17,828 bases of DNA from Mesolinea sp964536465 (GTDB taxonomy: Bacteria > Chloroflexota > Anaerolineae > Anaerolineales > Anaerolineaceae), in contig CAZHXQ010000034.1 of NCBI GenBank assembly GCA_964536465.1, positions 1 to 17,828 of the forward strand, read 5' to 3'. Positions 7,362 through 14,441 of this stretch are shown in pieces. Position 1 is the first letter of the stretch. Each line of letters starts with the position of its first letter. Both the position numbers and the translations under genes were made by a program. A model generated the notes under the pieces. The model was given only the letters and a program-made list of their open reading frames with translations, had not been told where the DNA came from and did not search any database.

Positions 7362-8432
7362 ATGCAATTAGGAATCATCGGTTTGCCCCAATCCGGCAAA
7401 ACCACCGTCTATAAAGCCCTCACTGGCGCGGATATCCCAACCGAAATCTCGGCAGGGCATCTGGAAGTACACACTTCAGTGGTGGACGTCCCTGACCCAC
7501 GCGTGGATAAACTCTGCGAGATTTTCAAACCCAAAAAAGTTGTCAGGGCCAAAGTGACTTATGCTGATATCGCCGGGCTGGACGGCAGCGCTGGCCGGGC
7601 AGGCCTGCCGGGCGTGATGATCAACCAGCTGGCACAAATGGATGGCTTTTTGCACGTCGTCCGCCAGTTCGAAAACGCCAGCGTGCCCCATGTTGGCGGG
7701 GATATCGACCCGGTGCGTGACATCCAGACCATGGATATCGACTTTATCTTGAATGACCTGGTCATGGTCGAGCGCCGCCTTGAAAAACTGCGTGAGGAGC
7801 ATCGTCGGGGTGTCTCACGACCCAGGGACGTGATTCAGGCAGAGATTGATCTGTTTGAGCGGCTCGAGGTCATGCTCAACGCGGAAAAACCCCTGCGCTA
7901 CTATACGTTCACATATGAAGAAGAGAAAATCGTCTCAAGTTTCGGTTTTCTGAGCCGCAAACCTCAGATCATTGTCTTCAATCAATCCGAAGACCAGCCA
8001 GCAATCGACTATACCAGCCCACACCCGCACACCACCGTTGTCAGTCTGCCAGCAAAGCTGGAGATGGATATCATGGCTTTGGAGCCGGAAGACGTTGACA
8101 TTTTTATGCAGGAGTACGGGGTGGGTGAGCTGGGCATGTCCCGCCTGATCAAGGTTTCTTATGATTTGCTCAATGTCCACAGCTTCTTTACCGCGGGCGA
8201 GAAGGAAGTGCATGCCTGGACCCTGCGTAAGGGCAGCAACGCCCGTGAGGCAGCCGGCACCATTCATTCCGATATGGAGAAGGGTTTTATCCGTGCCGAG
8301 GTAGTCTCATTTGATGACCTTGTCACTTACGGCAGCACAGCTGAAGCCCGCAACCACGGACGCCTGCGTGTGGAGGGTAAAAACTACATCATCGAAGATG
8401 GGGACATCATCGAGATTCGCTTCAATATTTAA
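7362..8432 (+). CDS. ychF: Divergent YchF/OLA1-family GTPase
   Basis: The 356-residue protein has the layout of YchF: an N-terminal P-loop domain, a central helical arm (about 125-170) and a C-terminal TGS-like domain. The C-terminal part fits the family closely (FTAGEKEVHAWTLRKG, GFIRAEV, EGKNYIIEDGDIIEIRFN). The P-loop region is unusual: GLPQSGKTT (7-15) replaces the canonical PNVGKST, the FPFCTI-EPN switch I block is absent, and the stretch after DIAGL differs. An NQSED sequence stands where YchF has its NxxE nucleotide-specificity motif. It may therefore be a paralogue of the standard YchF, with altered nucleotide handling. Start ATG 7362 has AGGAG at 6 bp. The ribosome-linked, ATP-preferring role of YchF is family knowledge and may not carry over. 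Confidence 0.82.
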   Translation: MQLGIIGLPQSGKTTVYKALTGADIPTEISAGHLEVHTSVVDVPDPRVDKLCEIFKPKKVVRAKVTYADIAGLDGSAGRAGLPGVMINQLAQMDGFLHVVRQFENASVPHVGGDIDPVRDIQTMDIDFILNDLVMVERRLEKLREEHRRGVSRPRDVIQAEIDLFERLEVMLNAEKPLRYYTFTYEEEKIVSSFGFLSRKPQIIVFNQSEDQPAIDYTSPHPHTTVVSLPAKLEMDIMALEPEDVDIFMQEYGVGELGMSRLIKVSYDLLNVHSFFTAGEKEVHAWTLRKGSNAREAAGTIHSDMEKGFIRAEVVSFDDLVTYGSTAEARNHGRLRVEGKNYIIEDGDIIEIRFNI

Positions 8433-8460
8433 TTCTTCAAAGTATACTTTTCTACACAGG

Positions 8461-8490
8461 AAAACGCGCTCGCTTTTGAAGCAGGGCGCG
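8461..8490 (-). terminator. Weak terminator-like hairpin
   Basis: CGCGC (8465-8469) and GCGCG (8486-8490) pair, extended inward by further pairs around a single bulge. On the minus strand the stem is followed by TTTTCC, so it could end surE transcription. It lies about 90 bp past the surE stop and has no T-tract on the plus strand. Confidence 0.3.
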
Positions 8491-8577
8491 CGAAAGGTTG
8501 CCGGCTTTAGTGCTTCCTCCACCCCATTTCACATGGCTGCAAGGCCTTTTACGCGCAGAGCAAGGTAACTTCCCTAT

Positions 8578-9390
8578 TTATGATTCCAGCAGCTTACGAA
8601 AATCCTTAAAATCCACCCGTGAAGTCAGATCAAGGCTAATCGGTGTGACAGAAACCAGGTTGTCCAGCAAAACTGCTTTCAGGTCGCTGTCGCTTTCAAC
8701 CGTAGCCTCATCCACTCTGGCCTCATAACCGACTTTCTCGATGCCTGATTGGGGGTCGTATTCCGAGGTGACCTCGAAATAGCGCTGACGCGATTGACGC
8801 GTCACGACCCAGGGTGTTTCGGGCGTGGCAATTGCCGGGACGTCGACTTTGAGCACATCCACATCAAAAGGCATCTCCAGGCGGAGCAGTTTTTCAGCGA
8901 AGTAGCGGGTAAACCAGGCGGCCGTACTGAAATCTACCTTGTCTGAAAGATTGAAGTGTTCGCTGACTGCAGTCTGCAGGGAAACTGCCAGAGCGGGATA
9001 TCCAAACGAGGCGCCTTCCAGGGCAGCCCCAACAGTGCCGCTGATTGTGACCCCTGATGCCACGTTTTCACCATAATTGATTCCCGATACCACCAGGTCT
9101 GGTTTGATATCCATCATCACGCTGAGCAGCCCATGTAAAACTGACTGAGCGGGCGAGCCGCCATAACTGTGGACCTGCCAGGTCTGGTCATTGACGATCA
9201 GCTCCTGGGTCTGGCGGATTCCATCAGATTCCCTCGGTAATGCCCTGCCCATCGAAGTCTGCTGCACCCGCGGCGCGACAACGTGTACGTAGCCAAGACC
9301 CGAAAGGGCTTCCGCTGCTGCCCATAAACCGGGCGAGTTGATGCTGTCATCGTTTGTCAATAAAATCTGGGGTCGTATATTTTCTGTCAT
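8578..9390 (-). CDS. surE: 5'/3'-nucleotidase SurE
   Basis: SurE is a metal-dependent phosphatase acting on nucleoside monophosphates, often linked to stress survival. The 270-residue product has the family motifs in order: LLTNDD with the metal-binding D14/D15, QTSMGR around S46, SGINYGEN (102-109, N105 expected at the active site) and SGTVGAALEG (117-126). The length is normal for the family. Start ATG 9390 has no Shine-Dalgarno sequence; a TAAAAT box lies just 6 bp upstream, pointing to a leaderless mRNA. The gene is divergent from sbcD, with about 130 bp between the two start codons, and convergent with the YchF-like gene. Confidence 0.93.
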   Translation of the reverse strand: MTENIRPQILLTNDDSINSPGLWAAAEALSGLGYVHVVAPRVQQTSMGRALPRESDGIRQTQELIVNDQTWQVHSYGGSPAQSVLHGLLSVMMDIKPDLVVSGINYGENVASGVTISGTVGAALEGASFGYPALAVSLQTAVSEHFNLSDKVDFSTAAWFTRYFAEKLLRLEMPFDVDVLKVDVPAIATPETPWVVTRQSRQRYFEVTSEYDPQSGIEKVGYEARVDEATVESDSDLKAVLLDNLVSVTPISLDLTSRVDFKDFRKLLES

Positions 9391-9396
9391 GCTTCG

Positions 9397-9402
9397 ATTT
9401 TA
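9397..9402 (-). promoter_or_regulatory. -10 element of surE, possible leaderless start
   Basis: On the minus strand TAAAAT is followed by six bases (CGAAGC) and then the ATG, which places the expected transcription start on the start codon. No ribosome-binding site is present and no clear -35 element is seen. Confidence 0.5.
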
Positions 9403-9487
9403 CCTGATGGACAGAGATATTGCCTTCATTTGTCTGAACTCGACCATCCACTCGCTGCTCGCAGCTCGAGTTTGGCTTTTCCTGGTG

Positions 9488-9515
9488 TTGATTAGGCAGC
9501 AGGCTCCATTATAAT
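9488..9515 (+). promoter_or_regulatory. Promoter of sbcD, probably leaderless
   Basis: TTGATT (9488-9493) and TATAAT (9510-9515) have a 16-bp spacer. The ATG at 9522 follows six bases after the -10 box and no Shine-Dalgarno sequence is present, so the mRNA probably begins at the start codon. Confidence 0.65.
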
Positions 9516-9521
9516 AACAGC

Positions 9522-10766
9522 ATGATAAAACTCCTGCACTTTGCCGACGCTCATATCGACATGACAAACTTCGGAGCGCATGATCCCGAAACCGGTCTTC
9601 CAGAACGCGTGATGGACTTTCTAAAAAGCCTCGACGTGATTATCCAGACCGCCATCGATGAGAAGGTGGATCTGGTCATTTTTGCAGGCGACGCCTACAA
9701 AGACCGTTCGCCGGCGCCCACTTTCCAGCGTGAATGGGGCCGACGCCTGATGCGCCTTTCGAAAGCCGGTATCCCTACCATTTTACTGACTGGCAACCAT
9801 GATATCTCCCCTTCCCAACGCAAAGCTCACGCCATGCAGGAGTTCGACACACTGGCTCCAGAGCATATCACTGTCGTCAGCAGTCTTCGAATGCTTACCC
9901 CAGAACAACTTGAAGGTTTGCCTGTCCAGGTGCTGGCTATCCCCTGGATCACGCGCGCGGGTGTGATGCAAGTCATCACCGCCGAGGAAAGCGATGAGAG
10001 TGACCCCCTCCGGTTAATCGAAAGTGGCATTTCAGATTGGATCCAGGCCGCACTCGAGCAAGCAGACCCCCAGCTTCCGATTATCCTCACCGCGCATGCC
10101 TCGGTTGCAGGAGCCAAACTTGGCAACGAGCAGGAGATAAAAATCGGCCGCGACGTGATTTTGCCTTCGGGGTTGGTGTGTAACCCCCGCTTTGATTACG
10201 TCGCTCTGGGCCACATCCACCGTCACCAGGATCTCAACCACGGCGCACATCCGCCGGTCGTTTATCCCGGCTCGATTGAGCGCGTCGATTTTGGTGAGGT
10301 CAATGAGGAGAAAGGCTTTGTCATTGCCAGCATCGAAAAAGGTCAGACCACTTATGAATGGCGGAAACTGCCTATCCGCAAGTTCATCGACCGCAGTGTA
10401 ACCCTGGATGACAGATTAAATGTCAACGAAATACTGATCGCCGCATTGCCTGCGCAGGACCAGTTGAAAGACGCAATCGTACGGCTGAAAATCACCTATC
10501 CCTCGGATTATGAGTTCTTGATCGATGAAGCGCGCCTGCATGCTTACGCCAAAGACGCCTTTGAATTCAGGCTGCACAAAATTTCTGTCTCAGAAGCCCG
10601 CAGTCGCCTGCCAGATGGGCAGGAAACCAGCTCGCTCAGCCCTCTGCAGCTGCTGGAGTTGTTTTGGAAAGAAAAGCACGAAGATGAGAAAGAGCGCCAG
10701 CGTTTGCTGGACCTTGCCCAGGACCTGATCAGCAAGGTTTTGAGTAATGAGGACCAGACGCCTTGA
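9522..10766 (+). CDS. sbcD: SbcD/Mre11-type DNA repair nuclease subunit
   Basis: This 414-residue metallophosphoesterase is the nuclease half of the SbcCD (Rad50-Mre11) complex that trims hairpins and broken ends. The di-metal motifs are all present: DAH (D9, H11), GD (D57), GNHD (91-94), H192 in TAHAS and GHIHRH (230-235). The C-terminal part is long enough to include the capping domain and a helical tail that normally contacts SbcC. No sbcC lies next to it: the following plus-strand gene is an HD hydrolase behind a possible terminator. The ATPase partner must therefore be elsewhere or missing. Start ATG 9522 is supported by the well-placed promoter rather than by a ribosome-binding site. 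Confidence 0.9.
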   Translation: MIKLLHFADAHIDMTNFGAHDPETGLPERVMDFLKSLDVIIQTAIDEKVDLVIFAGDAYKDRSPAPTFQREWGRRLMRLSKAGIPTILLTGNHDISPSQRKAHAMQEFDTLAPEHITVVSSLRMLTPEQLEGLPVQVLAIPWITRAGVMQVITAEESDESDPLRLIESGISDWIQAALEQADPQLPIILTAHASVAGAKLGNEQEIKIGRDVILPSGLVCNPRFDYVALGHIHRHQDLNHGAHPPVVYPGSIERVDFGEVNEEKGFVIASIEKGQTTYEWRKLPIRKFIDRSVTLDDRLNVNEILIAALPAQDQLKDAIVRLKITYPSDYEFLIDEARLHAYAKDAFEFRLHKISVSEARSRLPDGQETSSLSPLQLLELFWKEKHEDEKERQRLLDLAQDLISKVLSNEDQTP

Positions 10767-10810
10767 GCCTCCCCCGCTTTGTCATTCGCAGGTCAAGTTT
10801 GGCGTCTTTT
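10756..10810 (+). terminator. Terminator overlapping the end of sbcD
   Basis: AGACGCC (10756-10762) pairs with GGCGTCT (10801-10807), with inner TTGA/TCAA pairing, followed by a short T run to 10810. The left arm lies inside the last codons of sbcD. The loop is long, so confidence is moderate. Confidence 0.45.
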
Positions 10811-10861
10811 ATCTGGGATCGCGGCTAACATCTCATAAAGACCCCCACTTACTCTGGCTTT

Positions 10862-11521
10862 GTGGATCGAGAGGAAATGAAAATTACAGTTGAAGAAGCA
10901 AGCACGTGGTACCAGGAAGCTGACGAAGTTCATAATTTCGAGCACGTTCTGAGGGTCAGAGCGATGGCTGAACGTATCGGCAAAGCTGAGGGAGCGGACC
11001 TGGAGATAATCGAAGCGGCTGCTTTTCTACACGATTCCCGCGGTGCCAGCCCGGCCCGGCACGGGCAGGAAAGAAAAGAGCACCACATCACCTCAGCGGA
11101 ATTTGCTGGTCAAGTGCTGACGCGCAGGGGCTGGAGCCCAGAGAGAATTGAGGCGGTGCAGCACTGCATTCGCGCGCACCGTTACCGTCATGACGGCGAG
11201 CGTCCTGAAACTCTGGAAGCACAATGCCTTTTTGATGCGGATAAACTGGATGTGCTAGGCGCGGTAGGAGCCGCCAGGACAATTGCTTACGCCGTTTTGG
11301 CTGGGCAGCCCGTTTTAAGCCAGCCTTCTCAAAAGTTTCTGCAGACAGGCGAGAAAGAAGCGGGGGAAGTCCACAGCTCTTATCATGAATACCTGTTTAA
11401 ATTGAGAAACGTCAAGGATCAACTCTATACTCAGACTGGTAAAGCAATAGCTAAAGAACGCGATGCTTTCTTAGCAGAATTCTATTCACGCCTCCTGGAC
11501 GAATATGGCGGCCTGCGCTGA
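10862..11521 (+). CDS. HD-domain phosphohydrolase
   Basis: The protein has up to 219 residues and carries the metal-binding HD pattern: H28 in HNFEHV, H57-D58 in AAFLHDS, the HCIRAHRY histidines and a final Asp in FDADKLD. This resembles the YedJ-like group of small HD hydrolases; the substrate (probably a phosphorylated nucleotide or similar) is unknown. The start is uncertain. ATG 10877 has GAGGA only 1 bp away, too close to work well. GTG 10862 has no ribosome-binding site but is preceded at 6 bp by TACTCT, a weak -10-like box. The conserved domain begins well after both starts, so function is not affected. Confidence 0.8.
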   Translation: MDREEMKITVEEASTWYQEADEVHNFEHVLRVRAMAERIGKAEGADLEIIEAAAFLHDSRGASPARHGQERKEHHITSAEFAGQVLTRRGWSPERIEAVQHCIRAHRYRHDGERPETLEAQCLFDADKLDVLGAVGAARTIAYAVLAGQPVLSQPSQKFLQTGEKEAGEVHSSYHEYLFKLRNVKDQLYTQTGKAIAKERDAFLAEFYSRLLDEYGGLR

Positions 11522-11566
11522 GCCCAACCGCGAATTCAGATGAAGGACGGTCGTTCCCAAAACCAA

Positions 11567-11651
11567 CCTTCCACCGAAAAGCGGCATTTATCCACCGATT
11601 ATCAGCTGCTTTTCCACAAGTTATCCCACCCTTTTTCAGATATCTTCCACA
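11567..11651 (+). promoter_or_regulatory. Phased row of DnaA-box-like 9-mers
   Basis: TTTTCCACA (11610-11618) matches the TTWTNCACA DnaA-box consensus fully. TTATCCACC (11588-11596) and TCTTCCACA (11643-11651) each differ at one position. Weaker copies start at 11567 and 11621. All five point the same way, with starts 21, 22, 11 and 22 bp apart, close to whole helical turns. No AT-rich unwinding stretch is evident beside them. Binding by DnaA is inferred. Confidence 0.5.
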
Positions 11652-11729
11652 ATCAGGCAGGGTTAAAGTCCGGGCTGGCATGCCCACGAGGTCGGTTAGA
11701 ATCAAGACAGCACACACTATGGAGAAAAA

Positions 11730-12524
11730 ATGCAACCAACGCTTGAACAGGTAATCGAATGGACAGCGGAAGCCGGGCAGATCGCCCAGAGGATGCAGCA
11801 TCAACCGCTCAAAATGCACTACAAAGCCGCTGCCGAACTGGTGACAGAAGCGGATTCGGCTGTCGAAGCATTTTTATTAGAAAAGATCCGGCTTACCTTC
11901 CCTCATCATGCCATCAATGCCGAAGAAAGCGGACAGCTTGAAGGCGATAACCAGCACATGTGGTTCATTGACCCCATCGATGGCACTGTGAATTATGCCC
12001 ACGGTTTGCCAATCTATGCTATATCGGTTGCCTATGCCTTCAAGGGGGAATTGCAAATTGGTGTCATCTGTTGTCCCGGCATGCGGGAGACCTATTGGGC
12101 TGCCAGGGGACAAGGAGCCTACCTGAACGGGGAGCGGACCAGCGTCTCTGCTGTGCAGACTCTGAAGGATTCCCTGCTCATCACCGGCTTTAGACGAAAT
12201 TTGCTAGGCACGCCCCGCTCAAATCTGAACAATTTTATTCGCCTCAGCAGAGAGGTCCAAACTATCCGGCGCCTTGGCTCGGCAGCAATGGACCTGGCAT
12301 ACGTGGCCTGCGGAAAAGCGGAATCTTTCTGGGAAATTGAGTTGAATCCCTGGGATGTGGCTGCAGGCATTTTGATTGTGCGGGAAGCCGGTGGGATTGT
12401 AGACAGTTTATATGGCGATAGCGAATTACTGAGCGGAAAAGTGGATATCCTGACCGCCAATCCCCATATTTTCCCGCAAATGCGCGCGATTTTGCTTGAA
12501 GAGCGCCCCACGCCGCTCCTTTGA
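11730..12524 (+). CDS. Inositol monophosphatase family phosphatase
   Basis: This 264-residue Mg-dependent phosphatase of the IMPase/CysQ superfamily has its metal-binding motifs intact: LVTEAD (38-42), EES (65-67), WFIDPIDGT (78-86, D81 and D84) and WD in NPWDVAAG (D209). Such enzymes release inositol from inositol phosphate or act on related sugar or nucleotide phosphates; sequence alone cannot choose. If the lipid genes at 3717-5458 make inositol phospholipids, this could supply free inositol, though the gene is not in their operon. ATG 11730 has GGAG (11721-11724) at 5 bp. The upstream gap contains the DnaA-like boxes. Confidence 0.88.
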   Translation: MQPTLEQVIEWTAEAGQIAQRMQHQPLKMHYKAAAELVTEADSAVEAFLLEKIRLTFPHHAINAEESGQLEGDNQHMWFIDPIDGTVNYAHGLPIYAISVAYAFKGELQIGVICCPGMRETYWAARGQGAYLNGERTSVSAVQTLKDSLLITGFRRNLLGTPRSNLNNFIRLSREVQTIRRLGSAAMDLAYVACGKAESFWEIELNPWDVAAGILIVREAGGIVDSLYGDSELLSGKVDILTANPHIFPQMRAILLEERPTPLL

Positions 12525-12551
12525 GTAAGACAGATTTTAAACCATATATTA

Positions 12552-12582
12552 CCAAAACCGGGCTCCAAATCTGAACCCGGTT
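12552..12582. terminator. Hairpin between convergent genes
   Basis: AACCGGG (12556-12562) and CCCGGTT (12576-12582) form a perfect 7-bp stem with a 13-nt loop. It lies between the phosphatase gene and the convergent DUF47 gene. On the minus strand a short T run follows; on the plus strand there is none, so any termination is probably weak or mainly for the minus-strand operon. Confidence 0.45.
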
Positions 12583-12611
12583 CATTAAACTGCTTAATAT
12601 ATAAAATTTGC

Positions 12612-13232
12612 TTACGAATTTTTCATGATCACTGAACCGATTGTGTCCGCCACATTTTCGCACTGATCACAAATTCTCTCGAAGCGGTCATAAATCCGGA
12701 CCCAGACCATGATCACAATGGGGTCGTTCTCGGTGAGGAAAAGATCCCTGTTGACTTTGAAATACAGGCTATCGGCTAATTCCTCGATAACGTTCACTTC
12801 GACGATCTTTTTGGCAATCAGATCCGACTTGCGGAAGTTTTCAAATTCATCAAAGCAGGCTTTCATTGCTTCAGTACTGCGCACAATTAAATCGACAAAA
12901 TCGCAGGCATCAGGCCGCATCTCCCGCACATTGTACATGAAAAACATCTGGAAGACTTCTTCGATGCTGTCCAGGACGTCGTCGAGCATATAAGAGAGAG
13001 TCGCGATGTCTTCCCGTTCTATCGGAGTGATAAATTCGGAAATCAAGTGTTTCATCATCTGGTGTTTTTTAAGGTCTGCGGCGTGCTCTATCTCGTGCAT
13101 GACTTTATTTTGCTTTTCCATCTTATCGGGGTGGTAGTTTTTAACCGTTTTTTCCAACAGATAGGCAGCCTTGATAGCGTCATCAGCGATATCGCTAAAC
13201 ATTTTGTAGTAGTTATTGTCTTTTTTTGCCAT
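12612..13232 (-). CDS. PhoU-like DUF47 partner of a PiT transporter
   Basis: The 206-residue, almost wholly helical protein belongs to the DUF47/PhoU-like family, whose genes commonly sit beside PiT phosphate transporters and are thought to control them. Acidic, metal-binding-type helices typical of PhoU proteins are visible (for example EIEHAAD near 47-53 and MLDDVLDSIEEV near 82-93). ATG 13232 follows the PiT stop by 9 bp on the minus strand and has an AGGAG ribosome-binding site in that gap, so the pair is one operon. Its regulatory role on phosphate uptake is inferred from the family. Confidence 0.88.
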   Translation of the reverse strand: MAKKDNNYYKMFSDIADDAIKAAYLLEKTVKNYHPDKMEKQNKVMHEIEHAADLKKHQMMKHLISEFITPIEREDIATLSYMLDDVLDSIEEVFQMFFMYNVREMRPDACDFVDLIVRSTEAMKACFDEFENFRKSDLIAKKIVEVNVIEELADSLYFKVNRDLFLTENDPIVIMVWVRIYDRFERICDQCENVADTIGSVIMKNS

Positions 13233-13241
13233 TCTTCTCCT

Positions 13242-14285
13242 TTATGTAAAAGCGCTAATCAACACTCTGGTCAATACATAGCCCAGTAATCCACAACCGG
13301 GAAAGGTTAAAACCCAGGCCAGCACCATTTCTCCCACCACCCCCCAATGAACGGCACTGATCCGTTTTGAAGCACCTACGCCCATAATCGCGGTCGTTTT
13401 TGTGTGGGTGGTGGAAACTGGCAAGCCATTCCATAAAGAAGCCACCAGCAGTGCCAGGGCAGCGGCCACATCCGCGCTGAAACCCTGATAAGTCTCCAAC
13501 TTCACCATATCCATACCAACTGCTTTGATGATCCGGTATCCCCCGATCGAAGTCCCCAAGGCCATAATAACAGAACAAAAAAGCATCAGCCAGATGGGTA
13601 TCACCATCGCGCCAGTGACATTCTGTCCTTTGGCCAGGGCCATACCGATCAGAAACACGCCGATGAATTTTTGACCGTCCTGGGCACCATGCATGAATGC
13701 CATTGCAGCCGCCCCGCCAATTTGGGCGTTCTTGAAGACTTTGTTCGTTTTCCGCCGGTCTGTATTTTTGAATAAGGCTTCGATCAATTTGGTTATCCCC
13801 CAACCCAGCGCAAACCCACCAACCGTTGAGAGAACCAACCCAAAGATCACCTTGATCCACTCGTCTCCATTGACCCCCTGGAAACTGTTGTAATAGGCTA
13901 CCGCCGCGCCGGTCAAACCAGCGATCAGGGCGTGGCTTTCGGAGGTGGGGATGCCAAAATACCAGGCTGCTGTAGCCCATATCACAATTGAAGCCAGGGC
14001 GCCGCTTAGAGCGATTGAACTGGCCTGAATATCCGTGCCAAAATCGACCATGTTGCTGATGGTCATCGCAACGCTTTTGTTGATCATGGTCATTACGAAG
14101 ACACCAAGAAAGTTGAAGATGGCAGCCATGACAATGGCTTTCTTAGGCTCCATTGCCCGAGTAGAGATACAAGTCGCGATCGCGTTTGGTGCATCCGTCC
14201 AGCCGTTCACCAGAATCACACCGATGGTCAGGATGACTGTTATCAACAAGGCCGGGTTATTAAGAATGTCTTGAATAAATTCCAC
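13242..14285 (-). CDS. pit: PiT-family inorganic phosphate transporter
   Basis: The 347-residue membrane protein imports inorganic phosphate, driven by protons or sodium. Family signatures are clear: GWTDAPNAIATCISTR (28-43), HGAQDGQKFIG (199-209), and the inverted-repeat pair GIPTSESH (111-118) and GLPVSTTH (287-294). About ten hydrophobic segments are present. The start is GTG 14285, with GAGGT 8 bp upstream on the minus strand. It is the first gene of a two-gene operon with the PhoU-like gene. AT-rich sequence at 14310-14340 probably holds the promoter (TATATA at 14320-14325), but no Pho box could be recognised. Confidence 0.93.
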   Translation of the reverse strand: MEFIQDILNNPALLITVILTIGVILVNGWTDAPNAIATCISTRAMEPKKAIVMAAIFNFLGVFVMTMINKSVAMTISNMVDFGTDIQASSIALSGALASIVIWATAAWYFGIPTSESHALIAGLTGAAVAYYNSFQGVNGDEWIKVIFGLVLSTVGGFALGWGITKLIEALFKNTDRRKTNKVFKNAQIGGAAAMAFMHGAQDGQKFIGVFLIGMALAKGQNVTGAMVIPIWLMLFCSVIMALGTSIGGYRIIKAVGMDMVKLETYQGFSADVAAALALLVASLWNGLPVSTTHTKTTAIMGVGASKRISAVHWGVVGEMVLAWVLTFPGCGLLGYVLTRVLISAFT

Positions 14286-14425
14286 GGAAATTACCTCGAG
14301 TCGTTTTAACTGATTTACCTATATATCTTATCTTATTTAGGCGAAGTTGGTGGTTTATTTTATTCGTTGATCAAGCTGATCCGGCACGAAATGGCTGGAA
14401 AACTTCTTATGTCAAACCGCCTTCG

Positions 14426-14434
14426 TGATACACT
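14426..14434 (+). promoter_or_regulatory. Extended -10 element of mutS2, possible leaderless start
   Basis: TGATACACT is an extended -10 box (TGn plus TACACT). Seven bases separate it from the ATG at 14442, with no Shine-Dalgarno sequence. This supports 14442 as the start and a leaderless mRNA. The -35 region is poor, which extended -10 promoters tolerate. Confidence 0.5.
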
Positions 14435-14441
14435 TTCTGCG

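Noticed and set aside
14367..14441. TTG start for MutS2
   Set aside because: The first 25 residues are not part of the family's conserved start; ATG 14442 begins exactly at it and is preceded by an extended -10 box.
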